The notes under the pieces are model-generated. The model had not been told where the DNA came from. It ran no database searches and worked only from the letters and a program-made list of their open reading frames with translations. From the NCBI GenBank assembly GCA_022592445.1, contig JABYQR010000075.1:84151-148150 (forward strand): a stretch of DNA of 64,000 nucleotides. The letters run 5' to 3'. Positions within the stretch are counted from its first letter, which is position 1, and every line of letters begins with the position of its first letter. Below are positions 1-9,683 of this stretch, in pieces. A program made the translations under genes and the position numbers. The stretch is from Cytidiella melzeri (taxonomy: Eukaryota; Basidiomycota; Agaricomycetes; Polyporales; Irpicaceae).

Positions 1-1
1 A

Positions 2-625
2 GGCGCTGGCAGTGCTCCCTTTACAATTCAACGTCTATGCGAGCTATGTATACATCCTCGAATAGAATATAAGTTCCTTGGAAAATATTTGAGAGCTATC
101 GAAAGGACTACCTTGGTCACGTCTACGTGGGACACATTCCCCGTCTCGAACGATAAAGACGGCGCAAGACCTACAGCCATGGCACTTTCAATTGTCCCGC
201 TGGTATCATCGTCGGCTCCAGCGACTCCCATGTTCTGACCTATCCCCTTCTTACATGATGATGCTCGACGGTCTCAATCCCGCAGTCCCCCACCATCACC
301 GCTATCCCTTCCAGCAGCTGAAACTGGCAACATCGCCTCCATTATCCCACCTGCAGGATCTGCGAGCCTTGATCATAAAGCGTTGGGTCTAGTAGATGAA
401 CTCGATGATCCAAGCCCCAGACATCTTAGCGACCGCCTGCAACCACTGTCGTCGACGACGTCAATTCTCGTGGCCCCTACGAAACCGTTGACTCTAGGCG
501 AACGTTTCGTTAAATCCTCAGAGGAGCCGCCGGTGGTAGAGCAGTCCCAGCCAGAAGCGTCGACATCGGGCGGAACTGAGGAAATGGTTGTCGACGCCCC
601 CGAGAAAGAAAACAGATCCAAGTAA
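2..625 (+). pseudogene. PPP4R2-like protein phosphatase 4 regulatory subunit, 3' part, with an in-frame TGA
   Basis: One reading frame (starting at base 2) runs to a TAA at 623-625, apart from a TGA at 236-238. The translation begins with APFTIQRLCEL, then EYKFLGKYLRAIERTTLVTS, matching the conserved core of PPP4R2 (PPFTIQRxCELLxxPR..KFLRxxEKxxxVxS). PPP4R2 is the scaffold subunit that targets the PP4 catalytic subunit in DNA repair and splicing-related complexes. The tail is Ser/Pro/Arg-rich and ends PEKENRSK, as in other fungal members with disordered C-termini. The N-terminus lies outside the window. The frame reads through the TGA smoothly (PMF, stop, PIPFLHDDARR), so the TGA looks like a point mutation or base error. 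A short intron hiding it is possible, but I found no splice pair that keeps the frame. Confidence 0.75.
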
Positions 626-761
626 CAGGTTATATAATTTGACCTCGCCATGTAATTTCGTTCATACTACGAATAAACGGCAGCAAAATGCTCCTTACAG
701 CTTGTATGTCATGGTAATGCTAGGGAGTCCATGTCTAAGCATCGAGTTTCCGTCGCTGATA

Positions 762-1327
762 TTACGCATAATCCCTCTTGATCTGTTCCAACATGGCGTT
801 CATTCGTGATCGCATGTCAGGCTGTCCTCTTCCGCGACCTCTCGCTCGAGCATCACCAAGATGTCCCCCTTGTCTACGCCCTCTTCCGTTGAAGTCTCTC
901 GTACTAGGACCACGGTGTCTGCGTGATGAAGCTGACCTGAAAGTGTGCAGTGAAAACCGAGAGTAGGCCTGATTCTGCAGTTCCCGAAGCGATAGTTTTT
1001 CTTGCTGGTCATCTCCTTCCAGTGGCTTGCTTCACATCATGTGGTGGATCGACGGGCCCCTTCACACTTCCCTACCCCATCTTCGGCGCTCTCGCTCTTG
1101 CCGTCATCGTCTCCCCCCAACCACCATCTCCTCTCTCTCTCCCCGCTGCTCACCAACGACGACGCCCTCCAAGATCAGCTCTACCGTCCCCTTGACTCTC
1201 TGAGTGCGGTCATAGACCTCAAGCGACGCCGCATTCACCCGTGCAAGTCTGTCAACATGCCAGATTCACCCTAGACAACCGCATACCTCATCTTCATGTA
1301 TGTCTTTGCCCCAGACCCTGCCGCCAT
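762..1327 (-). CDS. Small Arg/Gly-rich protein, function unknown
   Basis: Minus-strand gene convergent with the PPP4R2 gene. Stop TAA is at 762-764. The last exon reads an RG-rich stretch (GRGRRQGGHLGDARARGRGR) followed by DMRSRMNAMLEQIKRDYA. A probable start at 1325-1327 gives MAAGSGAKTYMKM, and an intron at 1249-1286 joins in frame to RLARVNAASLEVYDRTQRVK around 1160-1248. One or two further small introns between about 1040 and 1160 are needed and not resolved. RG-rich tails of this kind occur in RNA-binding and mRNA-export adaptors, but I do not recognise the family. The 38-nt first intron is short for a fungus, so the 5' end is uncertain. Confidence 0.4.
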
Positions 1328-1424
1328 GCTGACTATTTGCGTTGGCGATTCTAGTACTCAGGTCCATTTTTGTGATAAGTACACATTCAACCTCGCCGCT
1401 AGAAGGGACGCCTGACCCTGACTA

Positions 1425-2495
1425 ATGATTCGTTCAGCAGTGAGTGCAACCGAGGAAGCGTTGTCCCTGTTCGCTTCAACTACTAATCATTGTTATGTAG
1501 ACGCTATCGTTGTTTGGGACTGGGCCATACCGCTGTCTAGAGAATAGCGTTTTGTGAGTGGCGCAGTAGCTTATCGCCCGACGCGCATACACAAAGGTGA
1601 TAATGTTTGCAGATATGGAAGACACATTGGACGCTGGTCAAAGTCGCGTACTTGCTCTGCCGGTGAGCCCTCGCTGTGTGAAAACTACTTCACGCTAACG
1701 GACTCCCGTCCACCAGCTATTGGGTCATCGTTGTGGTACCATACCTTCTCTGGCCTTCTGCACGAACCACACCGTCGAGGAGCGCGAGAGGATCTACCGC
1801 GCGAGCAGCTGAAGCCTTGTGGACCTGACAGCGCTAGAGCACTCCACGCGCACCGACCAGACCCCCGTTGCACTTGCAACGCGGAACCAGGCCACCTCAG
1901 AGGCCAACCTGGTCATCCGAACATATGCATTTTTCAATCGCAGCAATTATATTCTTACCCTTCCAGTCGTTGCCCTGGCCGGCGTGGTCGCCTACCAACT
2001 ATACGTGGATACCTCTGAAATGCTTCGTACGCACGCAATTTTTTTTCCGCGCATACAGTCTCGTTTAATGGATTCTTTCAGTACTGCCCTTTCTACAAGA
2101 GACGGGGCCATGCCTTCCAATGTCCAAGCCTCATTTGGCGCATCTGTTAGGTGAGTGATTGTGCTACCCAGATTTATTTTATTTCCGAATTCTGACATTC
2201 GCCTGATAGGTTTCTTCGTGAGTGCGGTATTGCTTGAAACTGGACGTCGCTCATATGACTGGTGGCCATGCTCACCTCCACATTTTCTGCTCCTGTCTCT
2301 GCATGTGTCTGCTCTCGCGACGTTCTCGATTTCTTTTCAACCTGGACACTGTTACTCGCTGTATCTGTTCTGCTATGATGACTATTTCTTTCACCATGCT
2401 GGCGCTGTATTATTATTTAGCTGATGTTCTCGCCATTGCACTGTTCAATCCATTGCCATTGTTGCTATGCACTCTAATGCGAGAACTACTGCCTT
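1425..2495 (+). pseudogene. DUF6533-type multi-pass membrane protein, decayed
   Basis: Start ATG is at 1425. The signature of the basidiomycete DUF6533 family is visible across two introns. VVWDWAIPLSRE comes first, then a TAG at 1545-1547, then RF, intron 1554-1612 (59 nt), IWKTHWTLVKVAYLLC, intron 1663-1716 (54 nt), and RYWVIVVVPYLLW. Both introns keep the frame. Further on, LVIRTYAFFNRSNYILTL (1912-1965) is the third conserved block of the family, but it lies in another frame after a TGA near 1810. The TAG sits exactly where an aromatic or aliphatic residue is expected in the E-x-R-x-I-W motif. Hydrophobic segments continue to about 2495 in mixed frames. DUF6533 proteins are abundant, uncharacterised integral membrane proteins. 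This copy cannot make a full protein. Confidence 0.6.
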
Positions 2496-2707
2496 GAAAG
2501 CATTGCATTGATGTGTATGACAATATAAACTACCGGTGGCGAGATTATCTTGCAATGTAAACTGTGGGCAGAGACATTAAAATGTATTACCATGCAAGAT
2601 AAAGTGGCCTGCGGACCATTATCGTGGGTGCCGGGTGTTTATAACTTTCCAGGTACAGAGATTGTGTGAGATAAAGTTTGCTCAATGTTATATTGTAATG
2701 CTCGGGT

Positions 2708-3719
2708 TTACAGTGGTAGGTATTGTGCGATAACGTTTTGTTTATTTACGAGATGTAGTATATCTGCTAGGTACGGATGACGCAAGGCTTTAAGAATCTT
2801 AATCTCGCGCAGGGCCGTAACGGGCATGCCTTCCTTCTCGTGGTGCACCAAGATGCGCTTGAGAGCCACAGAATGCCCTTTCTGCTTATACTTCACCTTG
2901 TACACCTCATACACCTCCCTGAAATCCAGTTCATTAGCTATATCATGTACAAGATAGCGCGGTTGAAAATTGACGCACTCAAAAGTTCCCTGTCCCAGCT
3001 TGTTGATACCTCCGTGACTCATCTACGGGGTGTTGGAGGTTTCTTAGGGAGCGAGATCCTCACCGCAGTGTACTTGTTGCAAACGTGTGTTGGTCCTTTG
3101 TTCTCGCGAGGCATGGTACACTGTCTGCAGGCAGTGAAGGCGGGGTTCGAGGACCGCCGTTCAACGACTGCGGAGACGGCGGGCAATGTGTCAAAGCGGG
3201 AGTGTGATGATCTCCGCCCGTTCTTGAGCTTTACCTACTACCGTTGCGTCTCATTGAACAAGAGCTTTGTTTACGACAAATTCATGTATTACGACACCGG
3301 TAATACCTACCTTCGTTCGCTATGTCGTGTGGACTTCGTCGCCAGCTGTCCTGTTTGTAGTATCTCCTTCTGTCACACTCATAGCCTACTCACGGGTCCA
3401 CGGCCGGCCGCAGTGATTTGTGCTTCCCACGCCCTGACTTCCGTTACACTAAGGTAAGCGTGAGTTGGGAATCAATATTCAATGGAGACCGATTTCTTCT
3501 AGACACCACCCTTAGAGACAAAAGCGTATGCGGGCGAAGTGATTCCCGGTTTTTTACTGCATTTATGTGAGGGCGATACGAGTCAACAACTGCGTACCTG
3601 TCCTCATAAACATCCCGCTGGGAAGGCGTCGGTCCCCTCGAGTCCTGCGGTGGAACCCAGTAATCACCGTTTCTACTGCCCCGTTTGTTGTCTTGTGGCC
3701 GACGCCCGTTATCACCCAC
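2708..3719 (-). pseudogene. CDK9/BUR1-like protein kinase, truncated after the N-lobe
   Basis: The minus strand encodes the glycine-rich loop (NKLGQGTFE), an intron of about 60 nt with a clear TTTCAG acceptor, then [20 protein letters not shown] and [20 protein letters not shown] (2740-3022). This is the beta3 lysine plus PITALRE-type C-helix of the CDK9/Bur1/Ctk1 transcription kinases, which phosphorylate the RNA polymerase II C-terminal domain. After [11 protein letters not shown] a GTAAAT donor follows, but no C-lobe (HRD, DFG, T-loop) exists on this strand down to the DUF6533 remnant. Upstream, Arg/Ser-rich exons (PQDSRGPTPSQR; a further possible N-terminal exon with ATG at 4027-4029) look like the disordered N-terminus of such kinases, but the frames do not join. 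I treat it as a 3'-deleted, decayed copy. Confidence 0.65.
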
Positions 3720-4291
3720 CCATTAGTCATCGCCTCAAGATTAACCTTCATTGTCATCGTGACAAGCGGCCTGTACGAATCTCTGAGCGGTAGCGGCCAC
3801 TCAGAAAGGCCGTTCGCGGGGCCAGCCTTCTTCTCTATGGAAGATGAGACCTTGCTGAAGCTTTACCAGCAGCAATTGGCGGTGGAGAGGCCTTTCTGAT
3901 GTGGGCAAGAGGATTGGCATGTGAAGAGTCGTCCGGTTTTTCCTCCTCTGGTGAAGAACTCATTCGTCGTTTGCTTGTTCGGTCACCCAGGGAGTTTCTG
4001 GAGGGTCGTTTCCTGAAGCTTGTCGACATTCCCTGGTGGGCTTGTCGTTCTCCAGCGAACAGGACTAGGCAGGGTAGAGTCGTTAACGTTCGGGACAAAG
4101 CCCATTTGCATGATCGCTCACGACAACTGTGAACAGCACATGAGATTAGCATGTATGGTGGCGCTGCATGACGCGAGCAATAGCAGAGGTTAATATACAG
4201 ACCAGCTATGCAGCATCGCGTGTGTCCAACGCCACGGGTGGTTAGAGCACAGACTGAAGGCTAAAGTGGTTGGTAGCGGGGCCAGTCGCAC

Positions 4292-4745
4292 CTATCTGCT
4301 CACAAAAATCTCTTCTCCTCTACACAGCCTTCCTACTCTGAGCCCATACAATCCCTGTCCTCTCACTGTCCTCCAAGCTCCGTCGAATCTTTTCTTGAAA
4401 CGTCCCAGACGGCCAGCAAGGGCGGCGGTTTCTGCGTCCTCGTTACCAAAAAAGCCGCCCACATAGAATTGGTTGTCGAATCTCGTGTGAGGGTAACAGT
4501 AGAACGCGGCGACGCTGTATTATGCGTGAATATCGAGTCGTCTGCGCGGATAACTTGCTGAGGGAGGGGGGTACACAACATGGGTTTGGGAGCTGGTTTG
4601 GCCGGCGCTTTCAGACATGAGTCCGACGGTCCATCGTAAGGCGACGCAGACAGTGTCTTTGCCAAAGATTCGTGCGGCCTTGCAGCAGATATTTCTGTAG
4701 GAATAAACCACATATTTGTCGTTGAGTTGGACGAAGGAAGCAATT
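4292..4745 (-). CDS. Unrecognised minus-strand gene fragment, two exons
   Basis: The upstream exon (about 4577-4740) reads CKAARIFGKDTVCVALRWTV followed by GLMSESAGQTSSQTH. A GTGTAC donor and an intron of 62 nt (4515-4576, ending TACAG) join it to AFYCYPHTRFDNQFYVGGFF, then GNEDAETAALAGRLGRFKKR, ending at a TAG at 4292-4294. The amino-acid texture and intron length are those of real exons, but I do not recognise the family. The 5' side reaches a Tc1/mariner terminal repeat at 4854, so the gene may have lost its start. Confidence 0.35.
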
Positions 4746-4853
4746 TGTGGATGCCGATGCAGAAAACCAGGGTGAGTGGGCGCTCACGCGCGCTTGAACT
4801 TCAACCACCTCTCGAGTAAAATGGTAAGTTGAATTCAGCTTCTCAGAGATGTA

Positions 4854-4920
4854 CAGTAGCGGCAAAAAGTCTTGCGACACCGCGAGCGCGCAAGATTTTT
4901 CTCATCGTTCGAGCTCATTT
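4854..4920 (+). repeat. Orphan Tc1/mariner terminal inverted repeat
   Basis: Bases 4854-4887 begin CAGTAGCGGCAAAAAGTCTT after a TA dinucleotide. They match, with one mismatch in 34, the reverse complement of the terminus at 31717-31750 that flanks the dead Tc1/mariner transposase. Weaker similarity continues for about 35 bases inward. No partner end was found nearby, so this is a truncated relic or one end of a deleted copy. Confidence 0.7.
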
Positions 4921-5530
4921 TTTGCATATAGTTTTGGGTTACAGTTCTCACACATTCATTATCATGTAAAATTGTGTCTCTAGTAAAAAAGGGCTGATCA
5001 ACGTTGTGCGCGAGGAACTACACGCCCAGATGAAGCAGGTACCGAACCAGTAATTGCGCGGCTAATAAAAATAACTAGTAAAATGAGCTCAGGCCGTTGC
5101 TAGCCCAACGGCGACGCACTGATTGCAATTTAAGAATGAAAGGCTATTGGAGTATTCGTCTTTGTTCATTGTTGGACGACTGATGGCTATACTATGTTGC
5201 GTGATCGGTCTTCCAATGACGAGCTGATAGATTCCAGGCCACGGCCGGCTGATAGCGACCGTGGTTGGGTTGCTCGTCCTCTGCCCAATATTGAACTTTT
5301 GCTAGCTGGTAATAGTTGGTCAGAGATTGGTCCGCTATCGACTTTACATCGGGTGACCATATGGACTTCACACATTGCCAAGCTGAGGCTTCTGATTCAG
5401 TTCCGCAGAGTATGGAGGGTACAAGTGAAACAATTGCATATATTCATCCATATACAGATCACATAACACCGAGACATACATCAGATACAGAGCTTGTGCA
5501 TTGAGGGAACTGACAGACACGAAGGAGAAA
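4921..5530. other. No supported gene
   Basis: AT-rich DNA after the Tc1 relic, then the region just downstream of the gene ending at 5531. Plus-strand frames at 5194-5504 have no homology I recognise. Confidence 0.5.
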
Positions 5531-6132
5531 CTAAATGAGGCTGAGAGGGTTATAGAAGAGGCCAAGCTGCTGGCGGAACTGGTTCCACAGATCATCATAG
5601 TCAGTGTCAGACGAGGTATAGACGGTGTGCTGATCACTAAGACTGGCCCTGAGAGAGTCATCGCAGTAGTCATCACCTGAGTCAGGCTCATCGCCACCAT
5701 GCTCCCTGATCCAACTGTTAATGAACGATCCGTCAAGTGGGATGTCGGAACTCCACGAGGGCCAATTGCAACCTGCGGGGAATTCGGGATAGGCGGCAAC
5801 AAACGAGATCCAGAATAACTCGAGACCCCACTGCCATTGTGGGTGAGTCCGATCCGTAGTCACTGTGCACATCCAGGACTGTATTCTGTGCACAAGGAGT
5901 GCCCAGGCTCTGGCGGAGTGGTGATCGAAGTTGCGCGGAAGGGGCATGAAGGTGATGGGATACTCAAGTTGACCGCCTTGAGACTCCTGCATAACGATGA
6001 GGTCCAAAGTGAGGCATACAAACTTGCAAGACGTACATTTAGAGAGCTCTCTCTGCGGTTCAGAGTATCGTGCTCGATGGCCGTTGTTGTGAACTTGATG
6101 ACTGGTTGCACATATCTAGCAAACTTGGAGTC

Positions 6133-6693
6133 TGTTAAAACTATATAATATAATAATATGATATGATATGTAGTTTCCCACACCTTATTATAAGGACGCT
6201 TTAGGTAGCAGAGTTCCCACAGTCTTAGTATGGGAATTATGCAACCGTATATGGAAACTCTAGTAGTAACCATCACATTAGCTGAGACGTACAGATATGG
6301 GTTGTAGTAGTACTATACATATATGTACGCCTGTGTTCTAGTAGCATAGGAAATGACATGGAAAGCACATATGACTCCAGAGGATGCCTAAAGCATACAT
6401 CTGAGGACAAGTACTAGCATGAGTCATTTACTCATTATGTACGCCTCTGGTACAAGTGCTGAGCCTAGTCATACAATGAGTCATGCATGAGTCATGCACT
6501 CATAGCATGAGTCATGCATGAGTCATGCACTTAGTAGTACAGTAGAATAGCTGAAGAAGACATGTATAGTAGTCGCTTACATAAGTAGATACAGACATGT
6601 ATATAAGCAGAGCTGCTGAAGCAGCAAGAATAATAAGACTCATCTTCGAAGCTTAACAGCCTCTACCCCTCGCACACATATTCCACTTTGTTA
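6133..6693 (+). repeat. Copia 5' LTR
   Basis: Starts TGTTAAAACTATATAATATA and ends CACTTTGTTA. It holds the TGAGTCA cluster and the TATA box listed separately. It is about 99.5 percent identical to the 3' LTR. Confidence 0.92.
6420..6607 (+). promoter_or_regulatory. LTR promoter: five TGAGTCA sites upstream of a TATA box
   Basis: Perfect TGAGTCA heptamers start at 6420, 6477, 6488, 6508 and 6519; TATATAAG lies at 6600-6607. TGAGTCA is the consensus of fungal Gcn4/CpcA and of AP-1-type bZIP activators. The spacing (sites about 75-180 bp above the TATA box) is that of an upstream activating region, so transcription starting near 6630 is expected. The same array is present in the 3' LTR, about 8033 bases further on. 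Confidence 0.6.
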
Positions 6694-6709
6694 GGTTATG
6701 AGCCCCGGC
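6694..6709 (+). other. Primer binding site, half-tRNA type
   Basis: Directly after the LTR, GGTTATGAGCCCCGG is complementary to an anticodon arm containing CUCAUAA, the arm of initiator tRNA-Met. Drosophila copia is known to prime from a fragment of that tRNA at its anticodon stem rather than from the 3' CCA end. The site therefore suggests the same half-tRNA priming. Confidence 0.55.
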
Positions 6710-7199
6710 TTTTAGCTTAACTACATCCACACTCTCAACGACATCAATCAACCAGTATCCCCCAAGCTTTCTTATAAGTGAGTTTCTCTACTTTACTTTG
6801 TTTGGCCACATAGTAGTAGTAGAGTTGTACTGGTTGACTGCCTCAGCTTCGAATACAATATTCCCAACTGATCTTCTACAGCTAATTCCCTCACCTACTT
6901 GCCCCTTGCGTACGCACTCCCAACCCAGCTGAATACTTAAGCCACCCTTGGTGGTTCTCGACTTTAACGAGTCGTGCATTACGCGGAATCTGCCTAACAC
7001 GCAGTGTAAAATCCGGTGGTGGAGGAACAAGCTCCCACTTGTACAAGTGGTAGATCGGCGGAGTAGTACAATAGGAGGGTAGTGTTGAGTGGCACTCTAA
7101 GCTCGTGACTTAGAGGCCTAGGACCTTCGTGTTGGCGCACGTCAGTCAGTCCTGGAATTAGAAATCGCCGCTTTTTGTAGCTGTAGAATTTCTTGAGGC

Positions 7200-7484
7200 A
7201 TGTCGACCACTTTTACTTTTGGTATCACGGAGATTGTGGACTCTCCTATACTTCGTGGTGTTTCTTACATGCGCCATTATGTTTTCGTCGTATCATACCG
7301 ACTGGTAGAAGTCGAAGTTGCAAGTGGTCATACTCGTCTTGAATCACTTGTGGAAAACTTTTACTCACGTTCGACTTTTCCATTAGCAATCCCCAGGACT
7401 TTCTCAAGGAAAGTGTTGTGGATTGAATACGACGACATAAATCTTATACTTTCGATTCTTTCTTCCAGACCATTATATTTTTGA
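7200..7484 (+). CDS. Copia leader ORF, 94 aa, unknown
   Basis: Open frame beginning MSTTFTFGITEIVDSP and ending in a TGA at 7482-7484, two bases before the ATG of the next ORF at 7487. No recognisable domain. It may be chance, but the tight spacing to the next frame and its place inside the element make a leader peptide or a broken 5' part of the next ORF possible. Confidence 0.25.
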   Translation: MSTTFTFGITEIVDSPILRGVSYMRHYVFVVSYRLVEVEVASGHTRLESLVENFYSRSTFPLAIPRTFSRKVLWIEYDDINLILSILSSRPLYF

Positions 7485-7486
7485 AG

Positions 7487-8899
7487 ATGCCGAATAACTC
7501 TCGCCGCACTTCCCGTCGCGTCAATGCCCGCTTCGCTTCCCACTCTCCAAATGATCCCTACCGCGTCCATGATTACACTCGGTTTGACCGTATGGGTCAC
7601 CCCATCGTTATGGAGATAAGGAGTTCAGCCACTCCCATCTCTATTCGTATGAGTCAAACCGATGCTCAGGATGCCAGGATCAATGTCAACTACGTTGACA
7701 GGGACGGAGTTCGGCGCATGGAATCGATGGAGTACAGCCTTCTCGGTCGTCATGGCTGGGACAGGTCCAGGCAGAGTGATAGGCAAAGGCACCTCCGGGA
7801 GGTTAATCGTATCATCGATGAAGCCAATCGAGAGGCGGAATTGGACTTGTATAGACGAAGGCCTCGCAATGTCAGTGCGGAAATAAGGGCACATCAAGCC
7901 CAAAGTTCTTCCAGGGTTAATGCTGCACCTCCTCGCCGATCTGCGTCGCCGTCGCACCCTCATCCCCATTGTCATCCTACTCCAATGCCACCGCCTTTTG
8001 TGAGTGCAGGATTATCGCTTTGGGACATGGTTGCCCAAGCATTAAATAATTTTGCATCTCCACAGACTTCTTCTACAATGGTCAATCCGCCTACACCGGT
8101 CATTCCGGATATCGTTGATGGTATGAACGGTTTAAATATCAGTTCACCAGTTTCTCATGATTCTTCAGAACAAGTAGTCCAGGCCGCTTCTGCTGCCGAG
8201 CCTACTCCGGTTCCGTCCTCCACTACTCAGGAGGAGGGACAGGTTGAAGATGAATGGCCAACGGTATACGCTCCCCAACCAGTCATTCCCACCTTCTCTT
8301 TCGACAACTGGGTCCATGTCGATCGTACCGGCACCAGGCCGGCTTCGCCCGTCTATCCGTGTGGTATGGTTTATGGCGTGGATGGACCAAAGGGGGAGGT
8401 TTTCAGGCCGGAGCAAGTTTGTTCCATCCTCGCCATGCAACATGTTAACCATCCCAACTATACGCCCAATGAGCTGGTCTTACGCTCTAGGGGACTGGTT
8501 GATACAATGGTTGTTAGCATGGGCAACAAATGCGAGCACTATCGTGAGATGGTCGAGGAGCTGGAGGAATTTGCCAAGTCTCAGCGGATCAAGGAAATCA
8601 CAGCCTGTGCCCGGATTTACCTCAAGCTCAAGAGGGGACAGTGGCCGGACTGTGACAATATCTGGAACACGTACTTCATCTCAGTTGCGGACTTTCACAC
8701 AGCGATGGAGGTCTTCAATGGTTGCAATCATCTTAGCGATCACCAGCTGGTCTGGCTGACACAGAGACGTATGGAGAAGAAGGAGGACTGGATGAGTATC
8801 TTTCATAGGGAGGAAGAGTTCAAAGGTAAAATGAAGGAGGTAAAGATCGAGCCCGCTGTGCTCGAGCCTTCTTTAGAGCCTGGATCGTCTTCTCTTTGA
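7487..8899 (+). CDS. Extra ORF A of the copia element, 470 aa, function unknown
   Basis: The first ATG (7487) gives MPNNSRRTSRRVNARF. The protein has a basic N-terminus, a charged region around YRRRPRNVSAEIR, a His/Pro-rich linker (PHPHCHPTPMPPP), an acidic middle and a predicted-helical C-terminus (EHYREMVEELEEFAKSQR, then WLTQRRMEKKEDWMSIF). I see no zinc knuckle, protease or polymerase motif. It lies inside the copia element between the primer binding site and gag, on the coding strand, and is intact although gag-pol carries two frameshifts. It could be an acquired host gene, a diverged structural (gag-like) protein or an accessory factor. Standard Ty1/copia elements lack it. Confidence 0.6.
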   Translation: MPNNSRRTSRRVNARFASHSPNDPYRVHDYTRFDRMGHPIVMEIRSSATPISIRMSQTDAQDARINVNYVDRDGVRRMESMEYSLLGRHGWDRSRQSDRQRHLREVNRIIDEANREAELDLYRRRPRNVSAEIRAHQAQSSSRVNAAPPRRSASPSHPHPHCHPTPMPPPFVSAGLSLWDMVAQALNNFASPQTSSTMVNPPTPVIPDIVDGMNGLNISSPVSHDSSEQVVQAASAAEPTPVPSSTTQEEGQVEDEWPTVYAPQPVIPTFSFDNWVHVDRTGTRPASPVYPCGMVYGVDGPKGEVFRPEQVCSILAMQHVNHPNYTPNELVLRSRGLVDTMVVSMGNKCEHYREMVEELEEFAKSQRIKEITACARIYLKLKRGQWPDCDNIWNTYFISVADFHTAMEVFNGCNHLSDHQLVWLTQRRMEKKEDWMSIFHREEEFKGKMKEVKIEPAVLEPSLEPGSSSL

Positions 8900-8954
8900 A
8901 CGGACTCTCTGCGAATCGAACTATACCGCGCACTGTATACTATAAAATATCGCG

Positions 8955-9683
8955 ATGTGTACCTTTATACTTTTACAAACGGTCATTTTCATTAGCGTAG
9001 TCCGTAGTGTACTTGTATACTTTCTCTATCTCTCTCTTGTTCTGCTTCGAGTCACGACCATCACGTTGCGCATTCTGACGAACTTTTATGACTTTTCTTT
9101 ACTTAGTTTGCAACGTTGTACTCTGGCTTCATTAGCGTGTACGAATTCCGAATTGCACCTCTTTGACTCAGAGAACTTTTGTGACGTCGACAGTGTTGCA
9201 AGACCCTGTGAAACACAACCGTGCCCTAACCGCTATAGATATTCGTTTGAAGCAGATTTAAACGAAGTTTATAGAATTATTGCATTGGTAACACAGGACC
9301 GGTATCTTGAACCTTTTGAACATCAGAAAGAACTCATTAGAGGTTACATAGGATCTGTACCGCATCTTGACGTACCTGCTTTAGTTATTGCATACTTTCA
9401 AGACTTAGCAAATCGTCGAGAATCAGAACCACAGAACAACGAACCAGAAGTAGTAATAGATCAGGAACCATCAGAGATCATCACAGGCACAACTTACATT
9501 GGTGACACATCCAGTCAATCTCTAGATAAGAACTCAGATTCCGGAGAAAATACCGAAGTCGAAGATCTTCTAGAAGAAACTTCTAAACAGACGTCATCAC
9601 CTGTAATTGCACCTGTAGTACCTCATATCTCTGAAGTGTACATTCCGTACTACGACTTGATCCTTGATTGCTTTTGGTTATAA
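8955..9683 (+). CDS. Extra ORF B of the copia element, 242 aa, hydrophobic N-terminus
   Basis: The first 50 residues are strongly hydrophobic (ILLQTVIFISVVRSVLVYFL), compatible with a membrane anchor. A Cys-containing stretch and an acidic, Ser/Glu-rich C-terminal half follow (EPSEIITGTTYIGDTSSQS). The TAA stop (9681-9683) overlaps the gag ATG (9683-9685) in the string TAATG. Such overlaps permit termination-reinitiation. A membrane-anchored protein ahead of gag would be unusual in a copia element. An alternative is that only the part from about residue 50 on is real, spliced from upstream. No family recognised. Confidence 0.5.
   Translation: MCTFILLQTVIFISVVRSVLVYFLYLSLVLLRVTTITLRILTNFYDFSLLSLQRCTLASLACTNSELHLFDSENFCDVDSVARPCETQPCPNRYRYSFEADLNEVYRIIALVTQDRYLEPFEHQKELIRGYIGSVPHLDVPALVIAYFQDLANRRESEPQNNEPEVVIDQEPSEIITGTTYIGDTSSQSLDKNSDSGENTEVEDLLEETSKQTSSPVIAPVVPHISEVYIPYYDLILDCFWL

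Noticed and set aside
2777..3457. 226-codon plus-strand ORF
   Set aside because: Antisense to the kinase exons, whose motifs are recognisable. Its translation has no domain.
5368..5802. Coding-like frames on both strands near the end of the 241-aa gene, including a plus-strand coiled-coil-like frame at 5456-5683
   Set aside because: They overlap the last exon of the split gene, which is supported by exact exon sums. The others are shadows.
6694..6709. Possible tRNA gene fragment
   Set aside because: The match is complementary to a tRNA anticodon arm directly after an LTR, so it is a primer site. No cloverleaf follows.
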